A DNA stretch of 64,000 bases, from the NCBI RefSeq assembly GCF_005502885.1, contig NZ_SCMR01000013.1, forward strand, positions 1 through 64,000, read 5' to 3'. Under the pieces are notes generated by a model that saw only the letters and a list, made by a program, of their open reading frames with translations, ran no database searches and was not told the DNA's origin. Of this stretch, positions 1 through 8,030 are shown piece after piece. Every line of letters starts with the position of its first letter. Within the stretch, counting starts at the first letter, position 1. A program made the translations under genes and the position numbers. The stretch is from Microbacterium sp. 2FI. Its GTDB lineage: Bacteria; Actinomycetota; Actinomycetes; Actinomycetales; Microbacteriaceae.

Positions 1-2
1 CC

Positions 3-800
3 CCCTCCCCCTCCCCCTCGCCGACCAGTTCCGGTCCCGCAGTCGTGTCCGGCCCCTCGTGGGATGGACCGGTCGAGGTCGCCGAGGGTCGACAGCTGAA
101 CGCGACGTGCACCGGAGAGGGCAGCCCCGCAGTCATCTATCTGCACGGCATGATCCAGCCCTCCGATGAAGTCGCCTGGGCTCACTCGCCCGAGATGGAG
201 CGTCGTCTGAGCGAAGAGACGACGTACTGCGAGTACGAACGCGCCAACGTCGGCGCCAGCAGTCCACAGGACGGCCCGATTCACGTGTCAGAGTCAGTCG
301 ATGACCTCAACGCGCTGATCGAACAGGTCGGGCTGGAACCGCCGGTGATCCTGCTCGGAGGGTCTTTCGGCGGGCTCATCGCCTACACCTACGCGGCAAC
401 CCACCCAGACGACGTGGCCGGGGTCGTGCTGCTCGACCCCACACTCCCGGACGAGCTCGCCCTCGACGCGATGTTGCCACCGGAATGGCGGCTGACCGAG
501 GATTCCTGGCGTGATAGCGCCGAGAAGATCGACCCCGTGGGCGCCCTCATGCACGCTCAGTCAGCGGTCGCGAACATTCCCCCGATCCCTGGCACCATTT
601 TCGTCACCGACGAACTGTGGGCGCCCGAGGGTGACATTGCGGAAACGTTCAAGCGAACGGTCCGGGACCAGCAACAGGCCCTGATCGAACGATTCCAGCC
701 TGGGGAAACGATCACGGTCGACGCCCCGCACGCGATGATCCCCGTGGTACCCGACGAGATCGCGGCGGCCGTGATCGCTCAAATCGAGGCGGCCCGATGA
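3..800 (+). CDS. Alpha/beta hydrolase, probable secreted lipoprotein, 5' end outside window
   Basis: The reading frame is open to the window edge and begins with a Pro-Ser-Pro-Ser linker encoded by a C-rich run. A GTG at 45 is possible, but the linker suggests the true start lies upstream, behind a lipoprotein or secretion signal. The body is an alpha/beta hydrolase. It has an early L-H-G-M oxyanion motif, the nucleophile elbow G-G-S-F-G-G about 108 residues after the GTG, and a late catalytic-type His in D-A-P-H-A-M near the C-terminus. The substrate cannot be predicted. It most resembles the proline-iminopeptidase/lipase-like hydrolases of actinobacteria. The hydrolase call is firm; the lipoprotein call is inferred from the linker only. 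Confidence 0.75.
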   Translation, partial: PSPSPSPTSSGPAVVSGPSWDGPVEVAEGRQLNATCTGEGSPAVIYLHGMIQPSDEVAWAHSPEMERRLSEETTYCEYERANVGASSPQDGPIHVSESVDDLNALIEQVGLEPPVILLGGSFGGLIAYTYAATHPDDVAGVVLLDPTLPDELALDAMLPPEWRLTEDSWRDSAEKIDPVGALMHAQSAVANIPPIPGTIFVTDELWAPEGDIAETFKRTVRDQQQALIERFQPGETITVDAPHAMIPVVPDEIAAAVIAQIEAAR

Positions 801-853
801 ACGCTCGCGCTGCAGATCATTCCGATTCACGCTGCTTGCAATCAAGCCAGTGA

Positions 854-1141
854 CTAACGCGTGTGCGCCTCGAGCGCCCCGAGCTTCGCCTCGCTTACTA
901 CGAACGCGATGAACTCGTCAGGATTCGACCAGAACTCTGCAAACTCGTCTCGTCCCTGTGAGTCGATCCAATTCTCACAGGGTCTCTCCGCGTAGGCTCC
1001 GGTCTTCGCGAGCTCCTGGTAGGCGCTCGTGCAGTTGTCCCACGCGATGTCGAAAGCCGCCGGATGACGGGGCTCACTCGCCGCGCATCCCGCGAGAACA
1101 GCGACCGTGAGCGAAACTGTGGCCACTGCGACGAGTCTCAT
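854..1141 (-). CDS. Small putative lipoprotein
   Basis: A 95-residue protein with a lipoprotein signal: a short basic start, a hydrophobic stretch, then the lipobox L-A-G-C with Cys19. The mature part is about 77 residues and carries two more cysteines (in DNC and RPCENW) that could form a disulphide outside the membrane. No family is recognised. A TAGGGT box lies 6 nt before the ATG, so the mRNA is probably leaderless and separately transcribed. It converges with the hydrolase on its left. Confidence 0.65.
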   Translation of the reverse strand: MRLVAVATVSLTVAVLAGCAASEPRHPAAFDIAWDNCTSAYQELAKTGAYAERPCENWIDSQGRDEFAEFWSNPDEFIAFVVSEAKLGALEAHTR

Positions 1142-1303
1142 GACGCGACCCTACCGAAGCCCGATATCTCGATGCCTGAACGGACGCTGCGCAGGGTTGC
1201 CGGACTCCGAAGCTTCACAGCAGGGCGGCGGCTGCGCGCAGGCCCTCAGCATCAGCCCCGGCCCAGCGGGTGACGATGCGTCGGGCGCGATCGGCTTCCG
1301 GGG

Positions 1304-1705
1304 TTAGGGCAGCGTCATTTCGGAAGTGGCCGATGCTCGATAGGTGAGGTAGAGCGGGGCGGCGAAGGCCAAGAAGACCAATGCCCCGATCCAGCCGCTG
1401 ATGTCTCGGAGATCGGGAAGCAAGAAGATCGACGCGGCACCGACTGCAACGAGCGCGCCGGCGAGAGCGCCGTAGAGCCACATTCCGTAGAGCGAGATGA
1501 AGGTGAGGTAGTGGGCGCCCACGATGATCAGCGACGCCGGAAAGAACAAGTCGGCTGTAACGAGCCCAGGTGATGGCAACAAGGAGCCCGAGAGGAACCG
1601 TGAACGCGCTCTGCATCGCCAGCGCATTCGACGGATGCCCCTTGGGCAAGGCGGCAGGACTCCCGAGGATCTTCAGCACAAGTGTGGAGAGCGGGAAGCA
1701 GGTCG
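1304..1705 (-). pseudogene. Frameshifted, N-terminally truncated membrane protein (DUF7010-like)
   Basis: Two minus-strand frames join to give one plausible membrane protein. The upstream part, about 1560-1705, encodes a segment ending in FTVPLGLLVAITWA. The downstream part, about 1304-1565, encodes DLFFPASLIIVGAHYL and three further hydrophobic segments. The join near 1555-1565 needs a frameshift. The N-terminal part of such proteins is missing because the frame runs straight out of the GNAT gene's 3' end. The downstream frame alone gives a 107-residue ORF with a poor arginine-rich start, which I take to be an artefact. The similarity to DUF7010 is from memory of the VGAHYLPF-type motif and is tentative. 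Confidence 0.5.
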
Positions 1706-2167
1706 TCAGCGCAGTCGCTTGCGAAGGTAGACGAGCTCTACCTCCGGCAAGGTGACCCGATGTGTTTCGACGTAGCCTTGGCGTTTGTATAGGCGGAGGT
1801 TGGCGACGCTGAGCGCGCCTGTGAAGAGCGTGGCCTCCACTGCATCCGATCGTGCCTCGACGGATTCGAGGAGCCGCGTTCCGATTCCCCGGCCCTGCAT
1901 GTCGGGGACCACCGCGAGGCGCCCGATGCTGAGAACATCGCCGACCATTCGGGCGGTGACAGAACCGACCATCCGCGATCCAGCAACCGCCACGCAACCG
2001 CTGTTCGATGCGAGTTCGGCCTTCAGCTCGTCGAAGGTCTGGGTGAGTGCTGGTGTGTCGACCGTCCCGTAGAGGTGGGCCTCCTCGATGAACGCCGCCC
2101 GCTGGAGGGTGAACACCTCACCCGCATCGGCCAAGCCAATCGGGCGGATGCAGAAGTCATCGAACAT
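1706..2167 (-). CDS. GNAT family N-acetyltransferase
   Basis: A 153-residue single-domain acetyltransferase, the usual GNAT length. The acetyl-CoA pyrophosphate-binding loop is visible as V-V-P-D-M-Q-G-R-G-I-G-T near residues 85-95. It is followed by the typical L-L-E-S-V-E helix and a late N-L-R-L-Y-K-R-Q-G-Y motif. The acceptor is unknown. The ATG follows a TATCGT box by 6 nt, which supports this start and a leaderless message. The stop abuts the broken membrane-protein remnant. Confidence 0.85.
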   Translation of the reverse strand: MFDDFCIRPIGLADAGEVFTLQRAAFIEEAHLYGTVDTPALTQTFDELKAELASNSGCVAVAGSRMVGSVTARMVGDVLSIGRLAVVPDMQGRGIGTRLLESVEARSDAVEATLFTGALSVANLRLYKRQGYVETHRVTLPEVELVYLRKRLR

Positions 2168-2206
2168 GACCTCACGATAGGGGTTGCCGCTCGTTCGGGT
2201 CAGCGA

Positions 2207-3103
2207 TCAAGGACCAGTCGATCCGGTCCGCCACTCGTGGCCGCGCAGCCACTGCTGCAGGGTGACAGGTTCGACGGAGAACTCCGCCGCGGTCTCCTTC
2301 ATATCGATGGAACCGTCACCGGTGCCGATGATGTAACGCACCTGGGACGCGACCTCAAACGCCACGGTCGGACCGAACATGGGGGCAAGTGCCTGCTCAT
2401 ATGCGTCGGGAGGTATCGGCATGTAGGAGACGCTGCTCCGCAGTAGATCGGAGAATTGGGCCGCCATGCCGCTACCGGTTAGGGCTTCCGGTCCGCCGAT
2501 GTCGAACGTCCTGCCAGCCAGGTCGGGGCGATCGAGGGCGGCCACCGAATACGCACCCATCTCCGATGCGGATACCCACGACATGGGAAAGTCGGCCGGC
2601 AACGGAAAGGCCATCACGCCATTGTCGACAATTCCGGGCCGGATCCATGGCCCGAGGAGGATCTCCATGTAGAAGGTGGGTCTCAGCACGATGCTTGGGA
2701 CGCCGCTGTCGTGCAGGTAGTCCACCACTTCCTGACGAACCTGGTAGATGTGCACGTCTGCGTCCGGAATGACATGGGCGCTCGTGTTGAACACCACGAG
2801 TTCGACACCAGCGGCGCGTGCAGCGTCAATTGCGTTCCGTCCGTATGCCTCGTGTAGGGCGAAGTCGTACTGCAGCGGAAGTTGCAGCACGACCATATCG
2901 ATGCCTTCGTTGGCTGCCTTCAGCGTCTCTGGCTGCCCGAGGTCGGCGACAGCCACCTCGGCCCCCCGCGCCGCCCAGTGCTGAGCCCGTTCCGCGTCGC
3001 GCGTCACAGCACGCACCCGGCGGCCAGCATCGAGCAATTGCTCGACCACGGGACTGCCTTGGGCGCCCGTCGCCCCGTATACAAGTACTTTCCCGTCGTG
3101 CAT
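2207..3103 (-). CDS. NmrA-like NAD(P)-binding protein
   Basis: A 298-residue atypical short-chain dehydrogenase. The N-terminal Rossmann motif is G-A-T-G-A-Q-G, followed by a helix and the strand R-A-V-T-R-D typical of NADP-preferring NmrA/HSCARG proteins. A Val-Asn/Phe-Asn-Thr-Ser segment sits where the active-site strand would be, and the C-terminal half is the family's variable substrate/regulatory domain. I chose the ATG at 3103 because AGAGGGG lies 9-10 nt upstream; longer in-frame starts begin in poor sequence. The role could be redox sensing or quinone/isoflavone-type reduction; nothing in the neighbourhood decides. Confidence 0.8.
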   Translation of the reverse strand: MHDGKVLVYGATGAQGSPVVEQLLDAGRRVRAVTRDAERAQHWAARGAEVAVADLGQPETLKAANEGIDMVVLQLPLQYDFALHEAYGRNAIDAARAAGVELVVFNTSAHVIPDADVHIYQVRQEVVDYLHDSGVPSIVLRPTFYMEILLGPWIRPGIVDNGVMAFPLPADFPMSWVSASEMGAYSVAALDRPDLAGRTFDIGGPEALTGSGMAAQFSDLLRSSVSYMPIPPDAYEQALAPMFGPTVAFEVASQVRYIIGTGDGSIDMKETAAEFSVEPVTLQQWLRGHEWRTGSTGP

Positions 3104-3372
3104 GACGCGCCAACCCCTCTGCCTCGACTCTGCGAGTGCACCGCCGTCAGCCCGGCAATCGGCCGTCCACACTGACAGTCGTGCTCATTGTGGCACCAGT
3201 GAAACGGCCACGGAAGTGGGGTCCGAAGCGACGCTGCCGGCTTCCGCTCGAACAGTTCTTGGGCATGTCAGACACCGCAGGATGACGGGGATCCAATGAC
3301 ACGCGCCCGAGCAGGGATCGTCGCCGGCTCAATCAGTCGTCGTCAGCGATGACAACAACGTCGCGGCCCACG

Positions 3373-3840
3373 TCACGCGAGGGTTGCCGGTCGACCCGCT
3401 GTAAAGAGCACGAGGTCGCCCGTCGGGTTATCGGCATGCCGCTGCCGGATGACCGGTGCGCGTCCGATCTCTTCGAAGCCGAGCGCCGCGTGCATGAGGA
3501 TGGATGCCGCATTGTGGTCGTCCGTGAAGTAGTACACCCGGTCAGAGCGGGACCATACCCACTCCATTCGGGCGCGAGTGAGGGCGAGTCCGATGCCGAG
3601 GCGGCGGTGATCGGGGTGGACGGTGACGCCACCGAGGTAATGACCTTCCGGCGCCTGGTCATCCGGCTCGGGGAAGAAGTGGGTCTTGCCCGTTCCCACC
3701 AATATGTCGTCGACGACGGCGACAACAACGAATCGGTCCGGGTCCACGAGGACGTCCGCGCCCCATTCCGACCGCCCGCTTGCGGCGTGCACGGCGTTCA
3801 TGCCGGAGAGGTCTTGAGGAACCGCCTGGCGAATGATCAC
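3373..3840 (-). CDS. GNAT family N-acetyltransferase
   Basis: A 155-residue GNAT protein. The cofactor loop reads V-T-V-H-P-D-H-R-R-L-G-I-G near residues 79-91, and the C-terminal part has N-A-A-S-I-L-M-H-A-A-L-G-F as in many family members. The open frame extends far upstream in antisense to the next gene, with no coding character. The GTG at 3840 is preceded by TACGCT with a 7-nt gap, the leaderless pattern seen across this window, and the family domain begins right there. It is divergent from the LamG gene. The acceptor is unknown. Confidence 0.8.
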   Translation of the reverse strand: MIIRQAVPQDLSGMNAVHAASGRSEWGADVLVDPDRFVVVAVVDDILVGTGKTHFFPEPDDQAPEGHYLGGVTVHPDHRRLGIGLALTRARMEWVWSRSDRVYYFTDDHNAASILMHAALGFEEIGRAPVIRQRHADNPTGDLVLFTAGRPATLA

Positions 3841-3947
3841 TCCTCCGAGCGTAATCCCGCCGGCCGAAGTGAATACCGTCTTGGCAGCGTCATGCTTCGC
3901 CCAGGCGCCCCCTTTCCCGGTCTTGTGCCCAGGCAGATAATCAGGGC

Positions 3948-5510
3948 ATGGATGCGCCGCAAGGGTCGGCCGGCTTCGAGGAATCGGACGAGTTGCAGCG
4001 CCTGCGGCGACGCGCCTACGGACCGCATGCCGACATCGCGGGGGATGCGGCGGCTCAGGAACGCCTTTCCGAGCTTGAGGCCGCCCAACGTCGAGATCGG
4101 GCTCCCGTCGTCGATTCCCCCGTCTCGGAATATGTCCCGGTTCTCGAACCTCTCGAAGGGTCGCGCCCTGCGTCGATATCGGTCCCGCAGCCTGTGATGG
4201 CGGCCTCCGCCGAGCATGAGCGTGACGGAGGGCCGGTCGCCGAGCAAGGCCCCGCCGGGGCGGCCACAACCGATCCCGGACCGATCGACAGAGCCCGCTC
4301 GGCACCGTGGCAGCGCCGCCGCTTGATGCCCTGGGTCATCGCCATGGTGGTGGTGTTGGCCGCAGCCATCGGCGTCAGTGTCTTCGTCGTCGATGAGCCG
4401 GGCAGACCCAGACCGGTCGCACAACTCACCCCGCAGGGCCAACCCGGGCCTGCCTCCATTCCTGCCAACGACGAGGTCCCTGTGAGGTATGACCTGACGG
4501 TCGCGGACTTCGTCTCGTACGGCTCGTACGGGCCGCTGCAGATATGGAGCACGACGAAGCTGGAAAACCAGCGATGCATCGCCGTGCTTCATGAAAAGCA
4601 CATCTCGGTGTTCGAGTGCACGGCGCCCTCCGTCGACACCATCGCCGATATCGACATGGACCCGAACGAGCTCCCGCCCGCACCGTGGGGCGAGCTGTCG
4701 CCATACGTCCGATTCGTGCTCCACGATGACGTCGTCGACGTATACCGACCGAAAGAGAGGGGCGAGTTCTACGGATCCATGCCGCGCGAAAGCCAGGCAC
4801 GACGTCAGACCATGGTCACGGCTGACTATCGCTTCGAGAACTCGCTCGCCGACTCGGTCGGCGCCGCCACGGAGCTCACAGCGACCGGTGCCAACGTCAC
4901 CGGATTCATCGACGAGGCAGTGCTCGGGCAGGAGCGCCCTGTGCTGACGTTCGCTAGGGGCAGCGGCCTCGAGCTCACCCCCGCATCGGTAGCGATCGAC
5001 AGTGAGTACACCATCGAGTTGGTGTTTCGCTTCGATCGCCTCGATGGCTATACGAAGATCGTCGACTTCAACAACGCCACGGAAGACTGTGGCCTGTACA
5101 GCTTCGACGGACGGCTGGAATTCTGGCCGCTCACCGCCGGCCCCGGCGCGGCAGTCGAAGCGAACTCGTACGCCCACGTCGTGCTCACCAGGGACGCCAC
5201 CGACAACGTCGACGCCTACCTCAACGGGGCCAGGCAGCTGTCCTTCCACGACACCGGCGGCATCGCTGTGATCGACGCCAACGACACGCTTCGGCTGTTC
5301 AGTGACGACACCGTCACAGCGAATGAGGACTCCGGCGGCGCGGTGTCCCGGATCCGGCTCTACGACGGGCCCCTCAGCGCCAGCGACGTCGCCGCGCTCG
5401 CCGCCGAGTTGCCTATCACCGCGCCTACCCTCGCCGACGTCGAACCGTCCCTGCGCGAGGAGGCCGCAACGGACCGCTTCATCGGCGATGGGAGCGGATG
5501 TGTCTTGTAG
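3948..5510 (+). CDS. Membrane-anchored protein with extracellular LamG-like domain
   Basis: 520 residues in four parts. The cytoplasmic N-terminus (1-126) starts with an acidic/Arg-rich segment, ELQRLRRRAYGPHADI, then a disordered Pro/Ala linker. One transmembrane helix spans about 127-148. A roughly 130-residue extracellular domain with two cysteines follows. A concanavalin/LamG-like beta-sandwich then runs from about 290 to 470, ending in the usual I-R-L-Y-D-G-P-L-S-A-S-D-V-A-A-L. A GATAAT box lies 6 nt before the ATG. LamG domains bind carbohydrate or protein ligands, so a cell-surface binding or sensing role is inferred. The short cytoplasmic part shows no kinase, HTH or anti-sigma signature I can recognise. 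A strong hairpin follows about 245 nt downstream. Confidence 0.8.
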   Translation: MDAPQGSAGFEESDELQRLRRRAYGPHADIAGDAAAQERLSELEAAQRRDRAPVVDSPVSEYVPVLEPLEGSRPASISVPQPVMAASAEHERDGGPVAEQGPAGAATTDPGPIDRARSAPWQRRRLMPWVIAMVVVLAAAIGVSVFVVDEPGRPRPVAQLTPQGQPGPASIPANDEVPVRYDLTVADFVSYGSYGPLQIWSTTKLENQRCIAVLHEKHISVFECTAPSVDTIADIDMDPNELPPAPWGELSPYVRFVLHDDVVDVYRPKERGEFYGSMPRESQARRQTMVTADYRFENSLADSVGAATELTATGANVTGFIDEAVLGQERPVLTFARGSGLELTPASVAIDSEYTIELVFRFDRLDGYTKIVDFNNATEDCGLYSFDGRLEFWPLTAGPGAAVEANSYAHVVLTRDATDNVDAYLNGARQLSFHDTGGIAVIDANDTLRLFSDDTVTANEDSGGAVSRIRLYDGPLSASDVAALAAELPITAPTLADVEPSLREEAATDRFIGDGSGCVL

Positions 5511-5755
5511 GCAGCTCCAAGTGCCAGGGTCAGACCGATCCACAAACGGGCACTGTGCGGAAGAGGGTGGCGTGCGTGCGGATCCGCGCGCGTCGCTCCT
5601 GTGGCGATGTCGCCCACAGGTCGTAGAGTGGGCTCACGTTCAAGAGTTGCGGCTGTCGGTACCTGGCCGGCCGCACGGCAACCCGAGTCCCATCGACTTC
5701 CGGGTGCCCCAGGGGAAGAACGGGCGTGGCGCCGATCGGCGGCCCGCAAGTTCGA

Positions 5756-5788
5756 TGGGGCATCGCCCCGGAGAGGGGCGATGCCCCA
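5756..5788 (+). terminator. Perfect 14-bp inverted repeat touching the next start codon
   Basis: Arms at 5756-5769 and 5775-5788 (TGGGGCATCGCCCC and its exact complement) enclose the loop GGAGA. There is no T-tract. The second arm ends on the A of the ATG at 5788, and the loop plus arm contain the only purine-rich ribosome-binding candidate. It may end transcription of the LamG gene, or fold over the ribosome site of the next gene; the sequence does not decide between them. Confidence 0.6.
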
Positions 5789-6273
5789 TGTTGATTGACC
5801 CTACTGACGGAGAACCGACGGCTAGCTCGCTGGTTCCTGCTTCGGAACTTCGCAAGCCAGGCGGAATCGAGCGATTCCTCGAGGCGCTCGAGGAGGGACG
5901 GCGCGCCGACGCCGAACGAGACCTGCGGGACGAGGTCGACTCGGCCGTGTGGCAGGAGAGCATCGCGGCCAGCAGTTACGAGCAGGCGCGGGCACGAGTC
6001 GACATCAACCGGCTTCTGCACTACGGCCACCCGATCCCGGTCGGCCGCGGCTACACGTTCGCGTACGTCGCGGAGAACTATCCCGGCTGGACCTGGAACG
6101 AACTGCTCGACGTGCTCGAGGACGCCCGTGTGGTGGTGCACGGAGTCCCACCCCGATGCCATCCCGGGGTAGGCGCGGTTCACTTCAGCCATGACGGATC
6201 CTGGCTCGTGGAATGGGAGGACGGACGCGTCACCCGAAGCACCGACGTCCGAACGGATACGGAAGGGGCATGA
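5788..6273 (+). CDS. Hypothetical protein, first gene of a coupled pair
   Basis: A 161-residue protein that I do not recognise. The N-terminal third is charged and helical (ERFLEALEEGRRADAERDL), and the centre is aromatic-rich (GYTFAYVAENYPGWTWNELL). The C-terminal part has short beta-like stretches ending HFSHDGSWLVEWEDGRVTR. There is no signal peptide or membrane segment. The ATG at 5788 is the last plausible start before the conserved-looking part, but it sits on the edge of a perfect hairpin. It is separated by 1 nt from the downstream gene, so the two are probably translated together. A toxin-like or antitoxin-like pair is possible but not shown. Confidence 0.6.
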   Translation: MLIDPTDGEPTASSLVPASELRKPGGIERFLEALEEGRRADAERDLRDEVDSAVWQESIAASSYEQARARVDINRLLHYGHPIPVGRGYTFAYVAENYPGWTWNELLDVLEDARVVVHGVPPRCHPGVGAVHFSHDGSWLVEWEDGRVTRSTDVRTDTEGA

Positions 6274-6274
6274 C

Positions 6275-6541
6275 GTGTTCAGAACCTGCGATGTCGAGCA
6301 GCTGGCAGAACTGCTGTACTTCCACGACCCGATCGGGCTTCGCGCGCTCGGCGCACCGCCGGACGAATACTGGCCGGAGGCGGAGACCATCGCGAACCGG
6401 CTACCTGCCGCCACCTCAGCCGCGGACGTGAAGCGGATCCTCCACGAGGAGTTCACAACCTGGTTCTCCGCCGACATCGCCGGAAACGAGGAGCGGTATC
6501 TGGGCATGTCCCTCGAGCTGTGGGAGGTGCCCGCCAACTAG
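6275..6541 (+). CDS. Small hypothetical protein, DUF1871-like; second gene of pair
   Basis: An 88-residue acidic protein. The GTG at 6275 is chosen because GGAAGGGG lies 7-8 nt upstream and the preceding stop ends at 6273, giving tight coupling. The pattern LLYFHDPIGL ... PDEYWPEAETIANRL ... ILHEEFTTWF resembles the small DUF1871-type proteins (D-P-[IL]-G, then P-D-E-Y), which often lie beside polymorphic-toxin or immunity genes. That resemblance is from memory and only moderate. No enzyme motif is visible. Confidence 0.65.
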   Translation: MFRTCDVEQLAELLYFHDPIGLRALGAPPDEYWPEAETIANRLPAATSAADVKRILHEEFTTWFSADIAGNEERYLGMSLELWEVPAN

Positions 6542-6612
6542 GCCGCGCGGGATCCCCGCCCCCTCGATCCGTGGGTGTCGCCGCGAGTCGCGCAGCGTGA
6601 CGAAGTCCGTCA

Positions 6613-6652
6613 GGGTGCACGCGGTGATGACTCCCATCACCGCGTGCACTCC
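6613..6652. terminator. Long hairpin between convergent gene pairs
   Basis: A perfect 15-bp stem has arms at 6615-6629 (GTGCACGCGGTGATG) and 6635-6649 with a 5-nt loop. It extends by a G-T and two G-C pairs to 6613-6652. It sits in the 296-bp gap between the plus-strand pair ending at 6541 and the minus-strand pair ending at 6838, so it probably serves both as a bidirectional terminator. No U-run follows on either side. Nothing else was seen in this gap. Confidence 0.6.
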
Positions 6653-6837
6653 CGGACGGAGACCAACCGCGGGTCCAACGAGCATCGATCAAGCACAGGC
6701 AAGGGCCGTCCGTTCGCTCGATGGGCTACGCCCCGGGTACGACTAGCAGCGCAGACGGATCCCCCCTCGCCGGAGCAGGTCAGCTATGCACGCCGGAGTG
6801 TTAGCCCGAAGCGCAGAGGATCGGCTGGCGGGGCGCC

Positions 6838-7263
6838 CTAACCCTCGCAACGGCAGTCGCCGCTGGCGGCGAACTCGGTGAAGCATTCGGGGCAGGTGTC
6901 GTAAGTGCGATGCTCAGTTCTGCTCGCAGCGCCCTGGCCGCCCTGTCCGATCTTGTTGACGGGATGCGATACGCCCCACCGAGTGCTGTGGGGTTTGTCT
7001 TGCCAGCAGTCTTCGGCTCGCGTCGCGCTGCGTGCTTCATCCTCTGACGTGAAACCGGTCGACCAGCCGTAGGCGATTAGCAAGTTCGGCCCGCCGTCGG
7101 CTCGCACGGCCTTGATGTAGCTGCTCCGGTCGTAGTAGCTTTCGCATCCGATGGCATCTGTGAACCTTCGGATGAGTTCGTGATTCTCCAGCGGGATGTG
7201 TTTTGCCCGCAGCGCCGCATCCAGGCTGGCGTACCTGTACTGCGCGGACGTCCGGCCGCTCAC
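6838..7263 (-). CDS. Hypothetical protein with C-terminal zinc-ribbon-like Cys pairs
   Basis: A 141-residue protein. The last 25 residues carry T-C-P-E-C-F and D-C-R-C, a pattern expected for a one-knuckle zinc ribbon. The rest is soluble, mixed alpha/beta, with a GWSTGFTSEDEARSA segment and no recognised family. Its GTG start overlaps the stop of the upstream gene by 4 nt (GTGA), so it is the second gene of a coupled operon. The pair lies next to a restriction-endonuclease gene on the same strand, but with a 300-bp gap. Confidence 0.65.
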   Translation of the reverse strand: MSGRTSAQYRYASLDAALRAKHIPLENHELIRRFTDAIGCESYYDRSSYIKAVRADGGPNLLIAYGWSTGFTSEDEARSATRAEDCWQDKPHSTRWGVSHPVNKIGQGGQGAASRTEHRTYDTCPECFTEFAASGDCRCEG

Positions 7264-7724
7264 GGCGTGACTCCATTCGCGGCTGCCCAGTCGAGAATGT
7301 CGGCGGGAATGCTGCGTCGTTCCCGTTCGTAGTAGACCGCCAGATGCCTAACTCCACCTCCTGCAATCCACCGGCCGTCTTCACGGTCCTCGTAACCGTC
7401 CCACGCGTTCCAGCCGCGACCATCTCTATAGCCTGCGTCCTTAGAGAACTGGATGTACTCCTCGCGGGTCGCGCCGCGGCCTTCCCGAACGTTGACGACG
7501 GCGAGCTTTGACCAAAGCACGATGGTCACCCAGTTGAGCTGCGCACGGTTCCCATTGATGTCGGGTCGCACGGCGGGCTCGTCGGTCTCCGGGTCGAACA
7601 CTGGCCACGCTGCACCTTCGACGAGCTCAGCCATCCACTGGTTGTCGGCGAGCACCTGCTCCAATCGATCGGCGAGCTCACGCTGGTCAGCGACGATCTG
7701 CCTGATGTCCTCTTCTGCAGTCAC
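7260..7724 (-). CDS. Hypothetical protein, first gene of coupled pair
   Basis: A 154-residue protein. An N-terminal helix rich in Glu, Asp and Leu (EEDIRQIVADQRELADRLEQVL) may form a coiled coil. The core has N-W-V-T-I-V-L-W-S and a Gly/Trp-rich stretch (DGRGWNAWDGYEDREDGRWI). The C-terminus is helical. There is no membrane segment. The GTG start has AGAAGG about 9 nt upstream, and the stop overlaps the next start (GTGA). I do not recognise the family. Coupling of a helical protein with a zinc-ribbon protein suggests a small complex. Confidence 0.6.
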   Translation of the reverse strand: MTAEEDIRQIVADQRELADRLEQVLADNQWMAELVEGAAWPVFDPETDEPAVRPDINGNRAQLNWVTIVLWSKLAVVNVREGRGATREEYIQFSKDAGYRDGRGWNAWDGYEDREDGRWIAGGGVRHLAVYYERERRSIPADILDWAAANGVTP

Positions 7725-8030
7725 AGTCTTTACCTTCTCTTGCTCGATCGGATTGCGGCATCTGTAATATACGCCTGTTCGAGCAGATTGGCACGTTCTC
7801 GATGAACAAATTCATCACCTGGCACTGTGATTGGTCTGACGAAGCGCGTCGGGACTGGCCCCGAACGAGATGCACTTGCGTGCCGACGATCACAAGCGCG
7901 TTGACCTCCGGCCCATGTGTACAGCGCCGCCGAGCTCCGAGTGCGCAAGCGTGCCCATGAACGACGGACGGAGGAGAAGTTCTTCGGCGAGGGCGACGAG
8001 CCCACGCGGCTCGTGCTCTCGGCCCGAATG
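7725..8030. other. Intergenic gap, no gene seen
   Basis: 306 bp between the start of the coupled pair and the stop of the Mrr-like gene, both on the minus strand. No ORF here has convincing protein character. The promoter of the pair should lie just above 7724. An A/T-richer patch around 7735-7830 is out of character for the region. Confidence 0.5.

Noticed and set aside
1..20. CCCCCT tandem repeat as a regulatory microsatellite
   Set aside because: It is in frame and encodes a Pro-Ser linker of the hydrolase lipoprotein.
3837..5543. 568-residue minus-strand open frame
   Set aside because: Antisense to the LamG gene, which has a membrane helix, a LamG pattern and a GATAAT promoter.
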